A stretch of 64,000 nucleotides of DNA, taken from assembly GCA_021399435.1 (NCBI GenBank), contig JAJTUP010000037.1, forward strand, positions 62,001 to 126,000, read 5' to 3'. Source of the DNA: Diaporthe sp. PMI_573 (taxonomy: Eukaryota > Ascomycota > Sordariomycetes > Diaporthales > Diaporthaceae). Every line of letters begins with the position of its first letter. Position 1 is the stretch's first letter. The notes beneath the pieces were generated by a model. The model saw only the letters and a list, made by a program, of their open reading frames with translations, was not told the origin of the DNA and searched no databases. Position numbers and translations under genes: made by a program. This document shows, one piece after another, positions 32,570 through 44,630 of the stretch.

Positions 32570-33003
32570 ATGGGCCTCACAGACTTCTGGAAGTCATCGA
32601 CAGACAAGCGAGCCGACGAGGTCCGCAGCGGCGCCGTCGCCCCGACGCGGACGGAGCGCAGGAGGTGCTGGGAGAGCCGAGACGCCTATTTCGAATGCCT
32701 GGACCGCAACAACATCCTCGACGCCGTCAAGGACGAGAAAGCCGCGGCCAAGCAGTGCGGCGGCGAGTCGGCCGTCTTTGAGAAAGACTGTGCCACCGAG
32801 TGGGTAAGCAACAACAGAACCGGTCCTTCATGGGGTCCTTTCATGGGGGAAACAGGAATTCGGCTAACTAACACCGAAACATAAAGGTGACATATTTCAA
32901 GAAGTGGCGCGTGGCAGAACACAACAAGAAGCAGAGGTTAGCCCAGCTGCAGGCCCAGGGCGCCCAGAGCGTGCAGATACAGACCGGACCGGCCGGGTCA
33001 TGA
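32570..33003 (+). CDS. COA6: Cytochrome c oxidase assembly factor COA6-like
   Basis: Exons 32570-32803 and 32887-33003 encode 116 residues. The intron (GTAAGC..AAAG) is phase 0 and joins ATEW to VTYFKKWR. The protein has the COA6 arrangement of CWESRDAYFEC (C-x9-C) and CGGESAVFEKDC (C-x10-C) in a helical hairpin, with RNNI between. Known family members act in the mitochondrial intermembrane space, are imported by the Mia40 pathway and help deliver copper to Cox2. MGLTDFWKS at 32570 is preferred as start because the homologous proteins begin shortly before the first Cys motif; an in-frame ATG at 32528 would add 14 residues. The C-terminus is rich in Q. Confidence 0.9.
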
Positions 33004-34406
33004 TGTAGCGAACCTCACCAGCCTCAGGGCCCAGGTCGACCACAGAACAGGCTAAACACCCTATATGCCCCCTTTCTTCGAGCGTTGCCTCCGAACGTGG
33101 ACCGGACTACTCAAGGAAGAGTCGTGCTGTATGTAGAGGCTGTGGCCTGTGTGTACATACCATATTGTGTATAAAAGGAAAAAGATGGGAGAGACACAAG
33201 TTCATAGGAATTATGATGTCGTTGAAGGATAACAACTCGTATACCTTCACGAGACCACGGCGGGCGTTTAGGGGTGGCAGGCAAAATATTTTAATACCAG
33301 GAAACTATTCAACTCCAGTCAATACCCATCTACTCATTCACGTCAAGTGTAACCAAGGAGCCAGGCAAGAATGTAGCTCACAGGCTGTCAAAGGATTCAG
33401 AAACCACCAAATACGCCAGCCGGTCGTTAAGACGGGACACATTCCCAGCCTACCAAGCTGGCCATCTCGAAAGGCAGTGGGAATATAGAAGAAACAGAGC
33501 TCCAATTTCGATTGTCATCCAATGTTAGTCTATGAGGTATCATTGAAGCTATATACAATGCCCCCAGCATGCAATAAGTCATCCAAAAAAAACCTTCCCT
33601 CCCTTCATTCAACCCATCTCCATGGCCTTGTGGAGGCAGGCGGGAACAGGGAATACGCCCATTCTGTAATTGCTTTTCTCTTCCGGCGTGTTCATGAGAG
33701 TTGTGAAAACCAAAAAGAATAAAAAGGAAAAAGGTGACAAGGCCTGATTTAGTCTTCATTTGAGATTTTTGGCTGTTGGTGTTGATGTTTGTTTTTATAT
33801 CCATTCGTCGGCGGGGAGAGGGGGGACCGGTCCGCCTTCAACTACTACCCTCTTCACTTCCCCTGGAAGGAACAGAAACATCCCCGAACCGTTCTTCCCT
33901 CCCCTTCTCTCTCCCTCTCTGCCCATCTAAACCTGTCACAAGAAACTCCGGTGCAAAACAAACACACCATTTAAAGACAACCTGGCCAATCGAACGCAGG
34001 AACAAAGGAAAAAAGAAGTGTAAAATGATCTGGATCGGTTCGACTCGGGTGGACGTGTCAGTCGATAGAACAAAGTAGAGGAAGAATTGAAGTCGTAGAA
34101 AAAGACGAGAAATAAGCGGTCGGTTGAGAGTCAGGGAGAGGAAAAGGGAATAAAAAGAGTATTGACAAGAAAGGTTTGATTCGATGCTTTCGATGCTGTA
34201 GTGGTATCATATCGTTCTTTGCGCGAATAAACAAAAATCGGCACTCTTCCCCCAGAATGGGGAGAAGGGCTTCTGTTGCCTCGGATGTGTCTTCCTCATT
34301 ATCGCCCCCATCCTCTGGTCGTTACCACTTCCTCTTTCCCTGTGAGACCAAAACCTCTTTGCTTCCATCACAAGCGCTTATCCCTCTCTGGGTGGGACAG
34401 GGTTCT
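33004..34406. other. Convergent intergenic region, 1.4 kb
   Basis: It lies between the 3' ends of COA6 and the PI4P 5-kinase gene and probably holds long 3' untranslated regions. No coding sequence is supported. Confidence 0.5.
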
Positions 34407-37400
34407 TTACGCCGGCCCGTTGACGGCAGGCAGCGGGGGCAGGGCCTTATCCAAGCTCTCCCGGCTCATCTGCCCCCTGACGCTGCCCTTGTCGGAGTAT
34501 TTCGACACTTGGCTCCCGCTTCTCGCCCGACCCATCATCTCGTGAACACCGATCCCACTGTCGGCGCTCTCCGGCTTGGTGAGTCGCTTCCCGTGGCCAA
34601 ATAAGCTGCCATTGCCTGCCATGCTACCACTCGTCTTCGGCGGGGTTGGTGGCGCCCTGGAGGGCTCACGCATATTCGAAATCGCCGGGTTACCCGACCT
34701 GGAAGGCGTCACTGGTCGACCATTAGGGCCAGCCGTCGCGTTGCCTGATCTGTTTGCGCTGTGGTCATGCTCGCCGTTGGTGGAGCCTTCGCTAGGCTCC
34801 TCCACAATAGGCAAGATTGCCTGGTTTGCTGCGTCAGTGGCCATCAGGGACGGAGCAGTAGCAGCAGCTATGGAGGGGAAGATGCCGCCGCTGGCCGTGC
34901 CAGTCGTCTTGATGACCCGCTCCGGAACTCCCTGCTCGGTGTAACCGTGCTTCTCCGCCTTGGACGCGATGTGCTCTGCCCTCCGGATTGTCTCCTCCGC
35001 TTGAGGCGAGATGGCCCCAGAGCCGCGCCCCGGTGGCGGGGGAGGCTCATGGGTTGGGGCTGCCGGGATGTTGTTACTACTTGACTTGCGGCCTGCACTG
35101 TTCCAGCTTGGCACGCGCTGTTTTGACCTCTCGGCGGCTGCCACGGCCTCGGCATTCTGTTTCTCCTCGGCTTCCCGTTCTGCCTCCTCAGGGGACATGG
35201 TTATCCCGGTCATGAAGTTGAGGAATCGATCACCGTATTGCTCTGGTGGCAGGGCTGAAATCTGCGTGCGGTCGCTTGAGAGTCCTTTCCAGAAATGTTC
35301 GATCTTTTTGATGACACCATACTGGACTCGAGTTAGTACTGGGTCCTCCTCCCAGGGGGGGGCAGCTTTGTTTCTCAACTTACATGGGTCAGGCAGTCGA
35401 TCACTCCCAAGTAGTAGATCTCTTCACCTGGCGTGTTGTCCTCGTGGGTGGCCCGCATGCCGCCGTCATCCGAGTAGAACAGCGAGTCGGATTTGGCGCT
35501 TACGACAGAGTCCTCCAGAACATCAGGCATGCCAGACATGCTCTGCCCCATGGGCACTGGCCGTTCGGACTTGATCAGCTGCCGCATCTGGGCGGCACGG
35601 CGCTGGTTCTCGAGCTTAGAGGGCGTGCGCATTAGCACCTGGTTAGGATCGTCGGAGCCCTGGGCGCCGCCGGGGCTGAAGACCTGGAGGTTCTGGGCGC
35701 GTAGGTTCTCCTCGTTCCCCTTGCGAGTGTCGTGCACGCCGATCAAGAGGGAATAGTCCATTATGTGCAGCTTCTGCATCAGCTTGACGTCTTTCTGCAG
35801 CTGTTCCATGAAAAGCCGCTTCTTCTGGATGCCGAGCTCCAAGTGCCTCTGCCGCCTCAGCCAGTTCAGGTCCTTCAAGGTGGCGCGGGGGTTCTTCTCC
35901 AGGTCCTCCTCCCTGTAGTCTCTACCGATGGTAGATCCTTTGAGGTCGAAAGTGGTGTGGATGTCCCGATGTGGCGGGAACAGGTTGTTCATGACGACAA
36001 AGTGGATCTTCCTGCCCCAAGGCGTCTTGACCCGATGTAGACCGTAGAACTGGGAGAGCAACGTGTTCGGGTTTTCGGTCACATGCTGGTAGTATTCCTT
36101 CAGAATCTTACGGAGGAACTTGTGCTCGCCATGGTGGATCGTCTTGATGATGAACCTGTAGTCCCTGGAGAAGTAGAAGAAGCTGCCACTCTTGCCTGGA
36201 GACCCCAGCTCCGAGAGGATGTACTTCCCGGTCAGGGACATGAGGTAGTCGGCCGGATCTAGATGGAACAGCTGGCGCAGGTGTCGGAAGACCCAAGGCG
36301 CGTAGTCCTTAAACTTGAAGTCGTATTTTGCAGAGGGGACAAGCTCATTTCCGGTGCTATTTGCGGAATTGTCAGCGACTTGGAACACACGCATGAATCC
36401 GTGAAGATGCGCTCCTGCAAGACTCACATATCGAATGTTGTTTTGGACTTGGACTCAAAATCCGCATCTGTCAATGGACGGTCCAGCTTGGCATTTGTGC
36501 GGGAAACGGCAACCCGGATGCCCGTCAGCATGTTGTAGGCCGTGACCCAGTTTGCGTGCTTCTCGTCGACCTTGGTGCCGACCAGCACGCGGTCGTCATC
36601 CTCCTCTTCCTTCTTCTTCTTCTTGCTGGCCCTCTTCTGCCTATATGCCTCTGCCCACCGCATGGCGTCCTCGTCGGGAAAGGCCTCGTCGCGGGGGAAG
36701 TCGCTGTGCAATGACCGGGTGTTGCGCCTGACCAGGTTGATGGAGGCCCTCCTGGCACCGCTGGGCGCGGCGTTGGTGGGCGAGAAGCGACCGCTAGTGA
36801 CTGCAGTGTCTTGCCCGTCACGCGACCCGCGGGGTTGGCCGGGCCTAGGTACCTCGAGGGTATGACGGTGTTTCAGCCCTGGGTTTGCTGGGTGGAGATT
36901 GGGTGTGGATGAGTTGAGACTTGTGTTACCCGACATCTGGGCAGGAGAAGAGAACCTCTGGGGGGCTGGAGTGTTGGGATCCAGGCTGGACCTCTGGTTT
37001 GACGGGCTCGGGGATCGGATACGAGAGCCCATATCGTTGCTGGGGCGGTTGGCGCTGCCGGCGGCGGCGCCGTGTGCATCACCCCTTTGGCCATGGTGCA
37101 TCGCCATGCCCGCCGGGGAGGGCTGGGCAGAGCCGGTGGTTGCAGAGGCCATCGAGGTCCTTATCGACGGGGGCTCCGCATAGCTGTGGGCCGAGGTGCG
37201 ATCGGCCGTGCCATTGGGCATCTGTGGGCGCGGGGGAGCGGCTCGGTCTGGTGGAGAGATGGTGATGGGGGCGCCGTTGGACATGGGCTTCTGGGGACGG
37301 TCCCCGTGGGCGAAGCCATTTGTTGTCCTCCAGCCGTGATCCTCCCCTTCAATGGCTCCATTGTTGCCATTGGTTGTGCTCATAGTCGAGGTCCGGGTGT

Positions 37401-37635
37401 CGTTGCCGTTCATGTGGGTGGCGTCCGACGACTCGGAGGTGTGGGTTGAGTGGGAGGAGCTGCCGTCGAAACTATCATTTGAGACGTGCGAGTTGGCCGA
37501 GTGCGGGACGTGTCCATTGACCTTGATGTCGATGTTTGGGATTCCCCCGTCGTAGTGGCTGGGGCCGTTCAGGTGGACGACTCCGGCGTTCTGGAAGTGA
37601 ATTGGCGAGTTGTGGTCATTGAGGAACGATGGCAT
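34407..37635 (-). CDS. MSS4: Phosphatidylinositol 4-phosphate 5-kinase (Mss4/its3-like)
   Basis: Minus-strand exons are 37635-36428, 36356-35384 and 35321-34407, giving 1031 residues. The first 300 residues are low-complexity (S, N, T, P). The N-terminal part of the kinase domain includes [17 protein letters not shown]. The catalytic part carries [20 protein letters not shown] (nucleotide-binding loop and lysine), [10 protein letters not shown] near residue 540, the [13 protein letters not shown] motif near 600 and [20 protein letters not shown] (joined across intron 2) near the activation region. It makes PI(4,5)P2 at the plasma membrane, controlling actin and cell integrity in fungi. The last 250 residues are a disordered tail. 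A lysine-rich [11 protein letters not shown] stretch around residue 350 may aid membrane or nuclear targeting. Both introns have clean GT..AG ends. Confidence 0.95.
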
Positions 37636-40600
37636 CTCGTACGGAGAGGGGGCTCGGCGTCAAGGACAGAACAGAATACTAAATGAGCGATGATGGAGAG
37701 ACGACAGTCGAGGATCAGGCCAAGGGTCGGAGTCGGGGTCTGAAGCTGGTCCTGCCTGGTCGACAAACCAAGAAGGGAGATAAAGTCCGCAGGGAGGAGG
37801 GTCCCGAGAAGATGTGCTCGCCCTACCCGAGGAGTCGATGGATGGTTGTGACGTCCTCAAGCAAGGCAAGGCGTGAGGTTGATATGCGTGATGCGGTTTG
37901 GTGGTGGTGGTAGTGTTTGGTAGTAAGTTTTGGTGGTGGATGTTGGGGAGCGAGTCGAGGAAGGATTTAGGGGATAACGAGACGGGCAGATCGCGTCGGC
38001 ATTGCTTGTCAGGCAGTAGTAAGCAATGGGGGGGGCCGGGGTCACTGTGCTGCTCGAGTGCAGGCTAGGAGAGGAGGGTCTAAGGGGGGCGGTCGCGTCT
38101 GGCGCAGGCTGTTGTATTGGCGAGCTTGGCTTGTCTGGGGGAGGAGGCGGTCGGAGGGTCGTCGTGGTCGTCGATAAGCTGGGAGTGTTGTTTGTGTGAG
38201 TGTGTATGTGGGTGTATGCTGGTGTATGTGTATGCAAAAGTACAGTAGCCAGAGAATTGAGTTCTGAGGGTGCGGGAGCGGGAGAGGACGGGAAAGGACG
38301 TCGTCAGTTCGCTTGGAGATTGCGAGTTTTGCTTGGGCTGGAGCAAAAAGCCGGGACTGGAACTGGCGGAACTGGGCAGAAGGCAACATGCAAGGCAGGC
38401 AGGCTGGTAGATACCTAGGCAGGGTGGTGGGAGAGACAGAGAGGGAAAGGAGGTCCGGGTCGGGCTTAGGGGGCGCTAGGACTACCAGGGCATGGGCTGG
38501 CTGGGCTGGCTGGGCAAAGGTGGGTAACAGATCGGATTGGGCGGCTGAGCCACTGAGATGGGTCCCGCCAGCTCCAACACAGCTGAAGTGTCCGTCCAGC
38601 CCGTCCAAGCCGTCCTAACTCTGGCTCCCACGTTTTGCTGCGGGTAGCAGGCCTGCCGGGGTAGGTGCCTAGGTATCTCGCATTGGATACGACAGGACCA
38701 ATCAACCTCGACTGCCTTCCGATACACCGTACGTACACTTACAACACGCAGTTTCTTTCTACTGCTGGCCATGGCCTTGCTGCACCTTGACATGAGGACA
38801 AAATCATCACCCAGCATTCCTGTCCTCGTGGATCCAGAACCAGTGGGCCAGGCCAACTCTATGTGCAGGTGCAGGACTTGGGTCAAGGGTGCAAATGTTG
38901 CTGCTCACGGCCCGAGACCGAAGCATCTCATCTCTCCCTTTGCCTCTTCTCTTCTCAGCTGTGGACCGCCCGGACCACCCACCGTACCTGATCTGATACT
39001 TTGATAGTCTGATGGTCTAGTATTCCAATAATCAGATAGATCACTCTACACAGTATATCGTGCTGGCATTATCAAAGTATGCCGATATCCAACGGCAACT
39101 TGGACGAATAATTGTCTTCCTGTCTGCATGCTGTAAAGACAGCGCGATAACTGACTCCGATGCAACAACAATAGCAACAACCATGGGTAACCCGACCTGC
39201 AGCTGGCCGAGCTTGTATCTCACCGTATCCACACTTTCCTAATAATAACACTCTGCAGATTCAACGACGCGCAAACCTCAGCAGACAATCACGTAAAGCC
39301 ATTGAGCGGTTGTAGTGTACATGGACTGACCTGACCGGAGGGCAACTATTCTGTGTGAACATACCTAGTACTGTAGAGACATCATCACCAACCATCAATC
39401 CGCACCTACTTGTCTCTGCCTTGCAGCCTCTTAGGCATGAAGCATAAACTACACAGTAGCTAGGTAGCTTGGGACACATTCAAACCTGTCAGCCTGCCAG
39501 TGTGCTAGGGCTGCCAGGCACGGGGTACAGTAGTGGGTAGTACCACAATACGGGCCCGTTCGACGATCACCCCCCTAATCATCTCCCAACGGTGTGGGTG
39601 CGGCCAGTGCGGGTAAGCAGGTGAGCAGCAGGTGAGAGGAGGAGACGGACAGAAGAGAAAACGTGGAGACCAGAAGGCCACATGTCAGACCGGGCGGGAA
39701 TGAGGTCACAGCGTCGGATCAGCCAGCCTTCCTCGTCCTCTCGCTCGGCCGTGTCCGTGCCACTCAAAACAAAAAAAAAAAAAAAGAGAGAGAGAGACGA
39801 CATTGATCTGCACTTGAAACGACATGACAACGTCGGCAGGCCCCAGGAGGGGGTTGCCCTGTCCACTTCCTATTCCTCTTTCTCTCTTTCCTTCCGCGTC
39901 CCTATAATTCAACCGTCCATTCAATCAATCAATCGATTAATCATCCATGAAAAATATACGGCAAGTTTACGGGGAATACGCCGTCACCACCGGACAAAGA
40001 CACGAGTGTACATATAAACAAGGTTACCACAGTAATCCCGCCAGCCTAATGCACACGCACCACGCATAACAGTGTACCACAATACATTAACAACAAAGCA
40101 GCCTGCCCCCAGGACCCCCGGCACGACACCCGTCTCGCCAGCCCGAAACCCGACGCGGCGCACGCAACGGGTGAGCAAGCAGGAGGCCGAGCCCCACAAC
40201 TCATCAAAGAGGTAAAAAGGGGAGCAAAAAGGGTCCAACCCAAATCTCGTCGCCCGGGGACCCGCCCCCGCCAAGACCGCGAACGAGATGGGCACTTGAT
40301 CAAACCTGGGAGACAAACTTTAGTCACGCCTGTCCTGGCCGGGTCTCGGAACCGCCTGCCTTATTTCCAAAAGGAATTGTTAGAGAGGCGGAGTAAACAG
40401 TGAGTACGCCTGAGAGAGATTGCTTGGTGATGCAGACCTATGTTGGTCATTACCGTGTAGCCGTATAGCCGTATCGCAGGTGCCGGGCTGCCTCTTCTTT
40501 TTCCTAATAAGATGATGGTGTCATTTCCTTCATTGGTGAATGCAGCGCCCCCCAGAGCTGCAATCTTCTGGGTATCATGTCGTGGAAGGTGATGAGCATT

Positions 40601-40832
40601 CCAGCAACATCATCACCACCTAGCCGGCATTACGATGCACACACCAACCCACCCAGGATATAGAATAGTAATACAACAAGCTGCAAATCCCTTCCCTTTC
40701 CCTGCCGACCGAGACAAGGCCGTCGTCCTCGCCAACAAGTTGCTGCCCAAGCAGGCCGGTGAGCTCCACCGGAGCCGAAACCTGTGCCCTTGGGCCCTCA
40801 GCCAGCCAGGTCAGCATGTCAGAAGCAACGTT
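37636..40832. other. Intergenic, 3.2 kb, MSS4 upstream region and CFT2 3' flank
   Basis: No gene is supported on either strand. The part 37636-38600 is rich in alternating purine/pyrimidine and TG-rich tracts, as in long fungal 5' leaders. CCTAGG-centred sequences occur at about 38412 and 38667. A 15-base A-run followed by a GA repeat lies at 39771-39795. Confidence 0.5.
39771..39796 (+). repeat. A-run followed by (GA)n
   Basis: Fifteen adenines are followed by about five GA units in the intergenic region. Confidence 0.8.
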
Positions 40833-43813
40833 TTAGGCCCCGGCCACCACAGCCAGGCCGTCGTAGATCATCCTCTTGACCGCCCAGAACGTGCCCCCCT
40901 GCTGCGGTGCCCCGGCGGCTGCCGGCACGCAGATGCTCTCCACCTCGATCCGCCCCGTCGCGCTCTTCTTCACCGCGACCGCCCCGTCGATCAGCAGCGT
41001 GCCCTCGCCCCGGAACTCGGCCGTGTGGCCTGCCGTCTGCATCGCCCGCCGCAGGTCCGCGAGCCGCAGGTCGCCCACGTGCAGCGGCTGTGCCACCGCC
41101 CGCGACGCCGACGCCATCGTCGTTGGGAGCACGTCCAGCGTCGGCACCACGGTCACAGCCGGCACCAATGCCTTCTCGTCGGACGCCTCCTTGGCCTCGG
41201 CCTCGCCCTCGGTCTTGAGGCGCTTGTGGGCAGCTTCCTCCTCCGCCGCCCCGGGCAGGTGCGGGTGCGTGTCCGCGTTGCCCTCCGCGCCCACCAGCCG
41301 TGCCGTGATGGTCACGATCCCCAGGCCGCGAACGTTCTGCCATTTGAGACGTTTGACGAGTGGCTCGGCCAGCTTGACTACCCACGCATTCGTGTCTACG
41401 CTGGCATCGACCGGCACCCCCACGCCTGGAGTCAGCACCTCCGCCGTCGTCGTGCCGTCGTTGGAAGTGGTCATCTCGGCGCCCAGGAGCTTCTTGCAGT
41501 CGGCCGCAAGTGCCATCGTCTCCTCCTCGTTGCCAGATACGAGGATGAGCTTGCGTGGCTCAATGAGCGGGATGAGCATGCTGAGGGATCGCTTGTCGTG
41601 CAGGCCACTGAAGTCGACGAACGCGATGCGGAAGTTGATAGGGATGGTCTCTTTCGTGACGACTAGTTTTGAAGGGCCCAGGTTGGGCACCTCTTCATCT
41701 TCTCCGCCGTCAAGCTCTTCATCTACGGCCGCGGAGCCCTCTGAAGGGGCGGCCATGGGCACGTCGTCGGACGCGGCTCTGTTGAGTTGTGGCCGCTTGT
41801 TGTTGGTATTGGCCTTCTTGCCAAGGTCGTCCCATTTCCGCTTCTTCCCAATGCCCTCGGTTTCCTCCTTCTTCACAGCTCCTTGTTCCTGCCCGTCGTC
41901 CTCCCGCTCTTCTGCTTTGAGGAAGTCTTCTGGTCGGATAAGATCGCCAAACTCGTCGGTCCGTTTCCTTCGCACGGGGATCGGGAATATTCGCTCCCTG
42001 CCTCGCTTCCCACGCACATCGTAGTCATGCACGCCCGTCTTCTTGACCAGGACGTTGATACCCAGATCCTCATCCTTCAGGACCACCTTCTTCCGGCTTG
42101 CTTGTCCCATAGTGGTCGAGACGTTCAAAGCTCTGCCTTGCTGCTCCGTCTCTGATTCTTCTGATTCCGTGGATGATTCGGATGAGGCATCGTCTACTCC
42201 ATCTCCAACTGCCTCGAGCGCGGTTGCGCCACCGGTCTGGAGTGTGGCCTGTAATTGCCGCTGTGTAGCAAGCCACTGCTGGTAGATGTTCAGATCGTTC
42301 CCATCCAGAGGCACCCGTTGTGCCTCGGCGATTTCGAGCTCTCTTCCTCCCCCGTAGACTTGCTCCGCAGTCTCCCCGTTACTCAGCTGTTCGGCCGCGA
42401 CACCATCTCGACGCTCCTTCCACCACTCCCACAGTGTCCTGGATATCGACGGAGTGTCCTGCAAGCTGAGGTTCGGTTTCTCAGTAAGAACAACAAGGTT
42501 CTTCGAGTCTTGGGCAATGGACTTGAGGACATCCTTCGAGAAACCCCACTCCATGCTCCTGTCGCTCGCAAGAACGACCATGCCCCGTGTCCACCCTTCC
42601 TCGGTCGACCTGCGAAGAAGACGCTCAACCTGTGTCTTTCGCTCGAGTAACTTGAGGTGCTTGAAGTCGAACGGGCCTGAGCTCTTGCCCTTGTTGCCGT
42701 CACCATTAACGTTCTTGGAGCCGTCAGCGACGGCCTCGAACTCGCGCACGATGCTCTCATCCATCCACTCGAACATGCTCCTAGCATGGCGCAAAGTGCT
42801 GCTGATATTCCTCGCGGCAAGATAGAGATGGGCACCACTTAGGCTCCCCGCGGCATCCTTGCCCTTTGCGGCCTCTTCACGCCATGCGTGCTCCATCAGG
42901 TACGATAATTCAAGGACTCTGGCACTGGAGTCGACCGGGATCAGGACAGTACCGCCCTTGGCAACGCATGCTCGGATGTTGTCGAGCAATTGCTCGTCTC
43001 GTTTGGTGCGGGCCAGTGATGTCGGTGTTCTGCTGCTACACACAAGCGCGGTGGGCTTGCGCAGCTGTTCGATGACCTCGGCACCTCCGTGCCCACCTCC
43101 TAGCCATGCCGCGCCTGCAAAGACGTTCTCTCGGGCCTGGTTCCAGTCGACAGCGTAGACAATGGACTCCAAGCCATGTTGAATATGCCATATCGTACCA
43201 CCAAGCGTGTGTCCGGAGTTGTAGGCGGTGACGGTCAGGCCGTTGAGCGGGGGCGAGAAGGGAGACGGAAGGGGCTGGTGGGGTTGAGAGTACTTCAGCG
43301 GCTGGATGAGGGAGAAGTAACGGGCAATCTCTTCGGAGGTTGGAGCCTGTCGCAGGAAGTTGTCGTCGGGAGATGCTGACTGGGTGTAGGCATACGAGGT
43401 CTCGGCCAGGGAGCCATGGTTGATAGTCGTGGCGGCTGCCGGAGTCGAGGCGTACAAGTCCTGCAGCAATGTTCTTCCTAGGTCGATGACTGGTCTCGTG
43501 GCATAGACGGGGATGCGAGTGAAGAGCGGGAAGTTCTTGCAGCAGTGTGCAAAGGCGGCGAGGTGAGAGACGGTCGCGTGTGTGAGGAGAATCAACGACA
43601 GCGTAGGGACTTGTCTGTATTCATGTTTGGTCAGGATGTGCCCATGGACGACGGGAGCTGGACATACTTCTCGAGCTCCTTGAGCTTCTCAACGTCAAAG
43701 GACTCGTCCCATCCGACGTCGATGAGGACCTTGACACCGCCATCCAGCTCCAGCAATGACTGGGAGGTGGTTGACTCTGAGAGAGCCCCCTGCAGGGGGC
43801 AGAAGGTGAACAT
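40833..43813 (-). CDS. CFT2: Cleavage and polyadenylation factor subunit CFT2 (CPSF100)
   Basis: Minus-strand exons are 43813-43668 and 43614-40833, giving 975 residues. The intron (GTATGT..TACAG) rejoins LKELEKQVPTLSLILLTHAT, the conserved start of the CPSF100 beta-lactamase fold. VLIDVGWDESFD is the first strand pair. Where active nucleases have HxHxDH, this protein has THATVSHLAAFAHC, so zinc ligands are missing, as expected for the catalytically silent CPSF100 partner of CPSF73. A beta-CASP region follows (TAYNSGHTLGGTIWHIQHG, VLIPVDSSARVLELSYLMEH), then an acidic insert (ESSTESEESETEQQ) and a C-terminal domain (PINFRIAFVDFSGLHDKRS). It acts in the nucleus in pre-mRNA 3'-end processing. 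It is head-to-head with SEC24. Confidence 0.95.
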
Positions 43814-44630
43814 GGTCGCCCTAGATAGATTCTACGTCGTCATGCGCATCTTTCTCTTCCAACCGTCGTCTCTTGGATCGCGTGGTGGAGGATGCGCGCC
43901 GTTGAGGCCCGTTGAGGCCCGTTGCAGAGAAAAGCCGATTAAATTAATTGGACTCGACTAGCCACGCCTGGTGGGTTTCGCAAGGACCGGAGAGAGTTGT
44001 TCAACGGTGTGTGCAGCAGTCTCAATGCATCACACTTTGGTTTTGGTTGGTGTTTGTTGGCTGTCAGTTCATACAAAGAAAGAATCCCTGGCGCAAGTCC
44101 TCCCCAGAAAGGCAGCAGCAGCAGCAGCAGCACAGCACAGGCATGGTACGGGGTACAAGCTGACAAGCTGCAAGTGATCAACACGAGGGGTGGTGGTCCC
44201 TGGCGGCAGGCAGTCTGACTGCTGGGGGATGAGCATGGATCCCTGTCTAGTGTTCCTGGTGTCACTTTTTGGAAAGGCCACCTTGAGCTTGACCATCTAA
44301 GCGACGATGCGGGCGAGGGCATTCTCCCGGACTTTATTAATACCCAATACCCAATCAACCTGGTCCATTGGAGACACTCTCTCGAGATACATTCACGTCT
44401 GTGAAGACGCTTCGATACTCATCCATGGCCATGCTGCTACTCGTCCAAAGCAAATGAGCCTGTTTGCACTCCTCTCTTCTTCTCCCACTCCCTTGGCGCA
44501 AACACGAGCCTCTTAGGCGCACCTCGGCCATCATCAACCACCACGCTGTCCCGCGACATCTGACACCCTCGCCGTCGCCTTCACCTTCGCCTACCTCTTG
44601 CCGACTCCCTTCCCGCACGAGAACGTCAAG
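43814..44630. promoter_or_regulatory. Divergent promoter region of CFT2 and SEC24
   Basis: 817 bases separate the two start codons. It contains a (GCA) trinucleotide run of about seven units at 44112-44132. No coding sequence is supported. A reading frame upstream of the SEC24 ATG begins only at a TTG and is ignored. Confidence 0.5.

Noticed and set aside
34576..37449. Several plus-strand frames over the PI4P 5-kinase gene
   Set aside because: Antisense frames across low-complexity coding sequence without family resemblance.
40635..42024. Long plus-strand frames over CFT2
   Set aside because: Shadows of CFT2; low-complexity R/P/S composition and no conserved motif.
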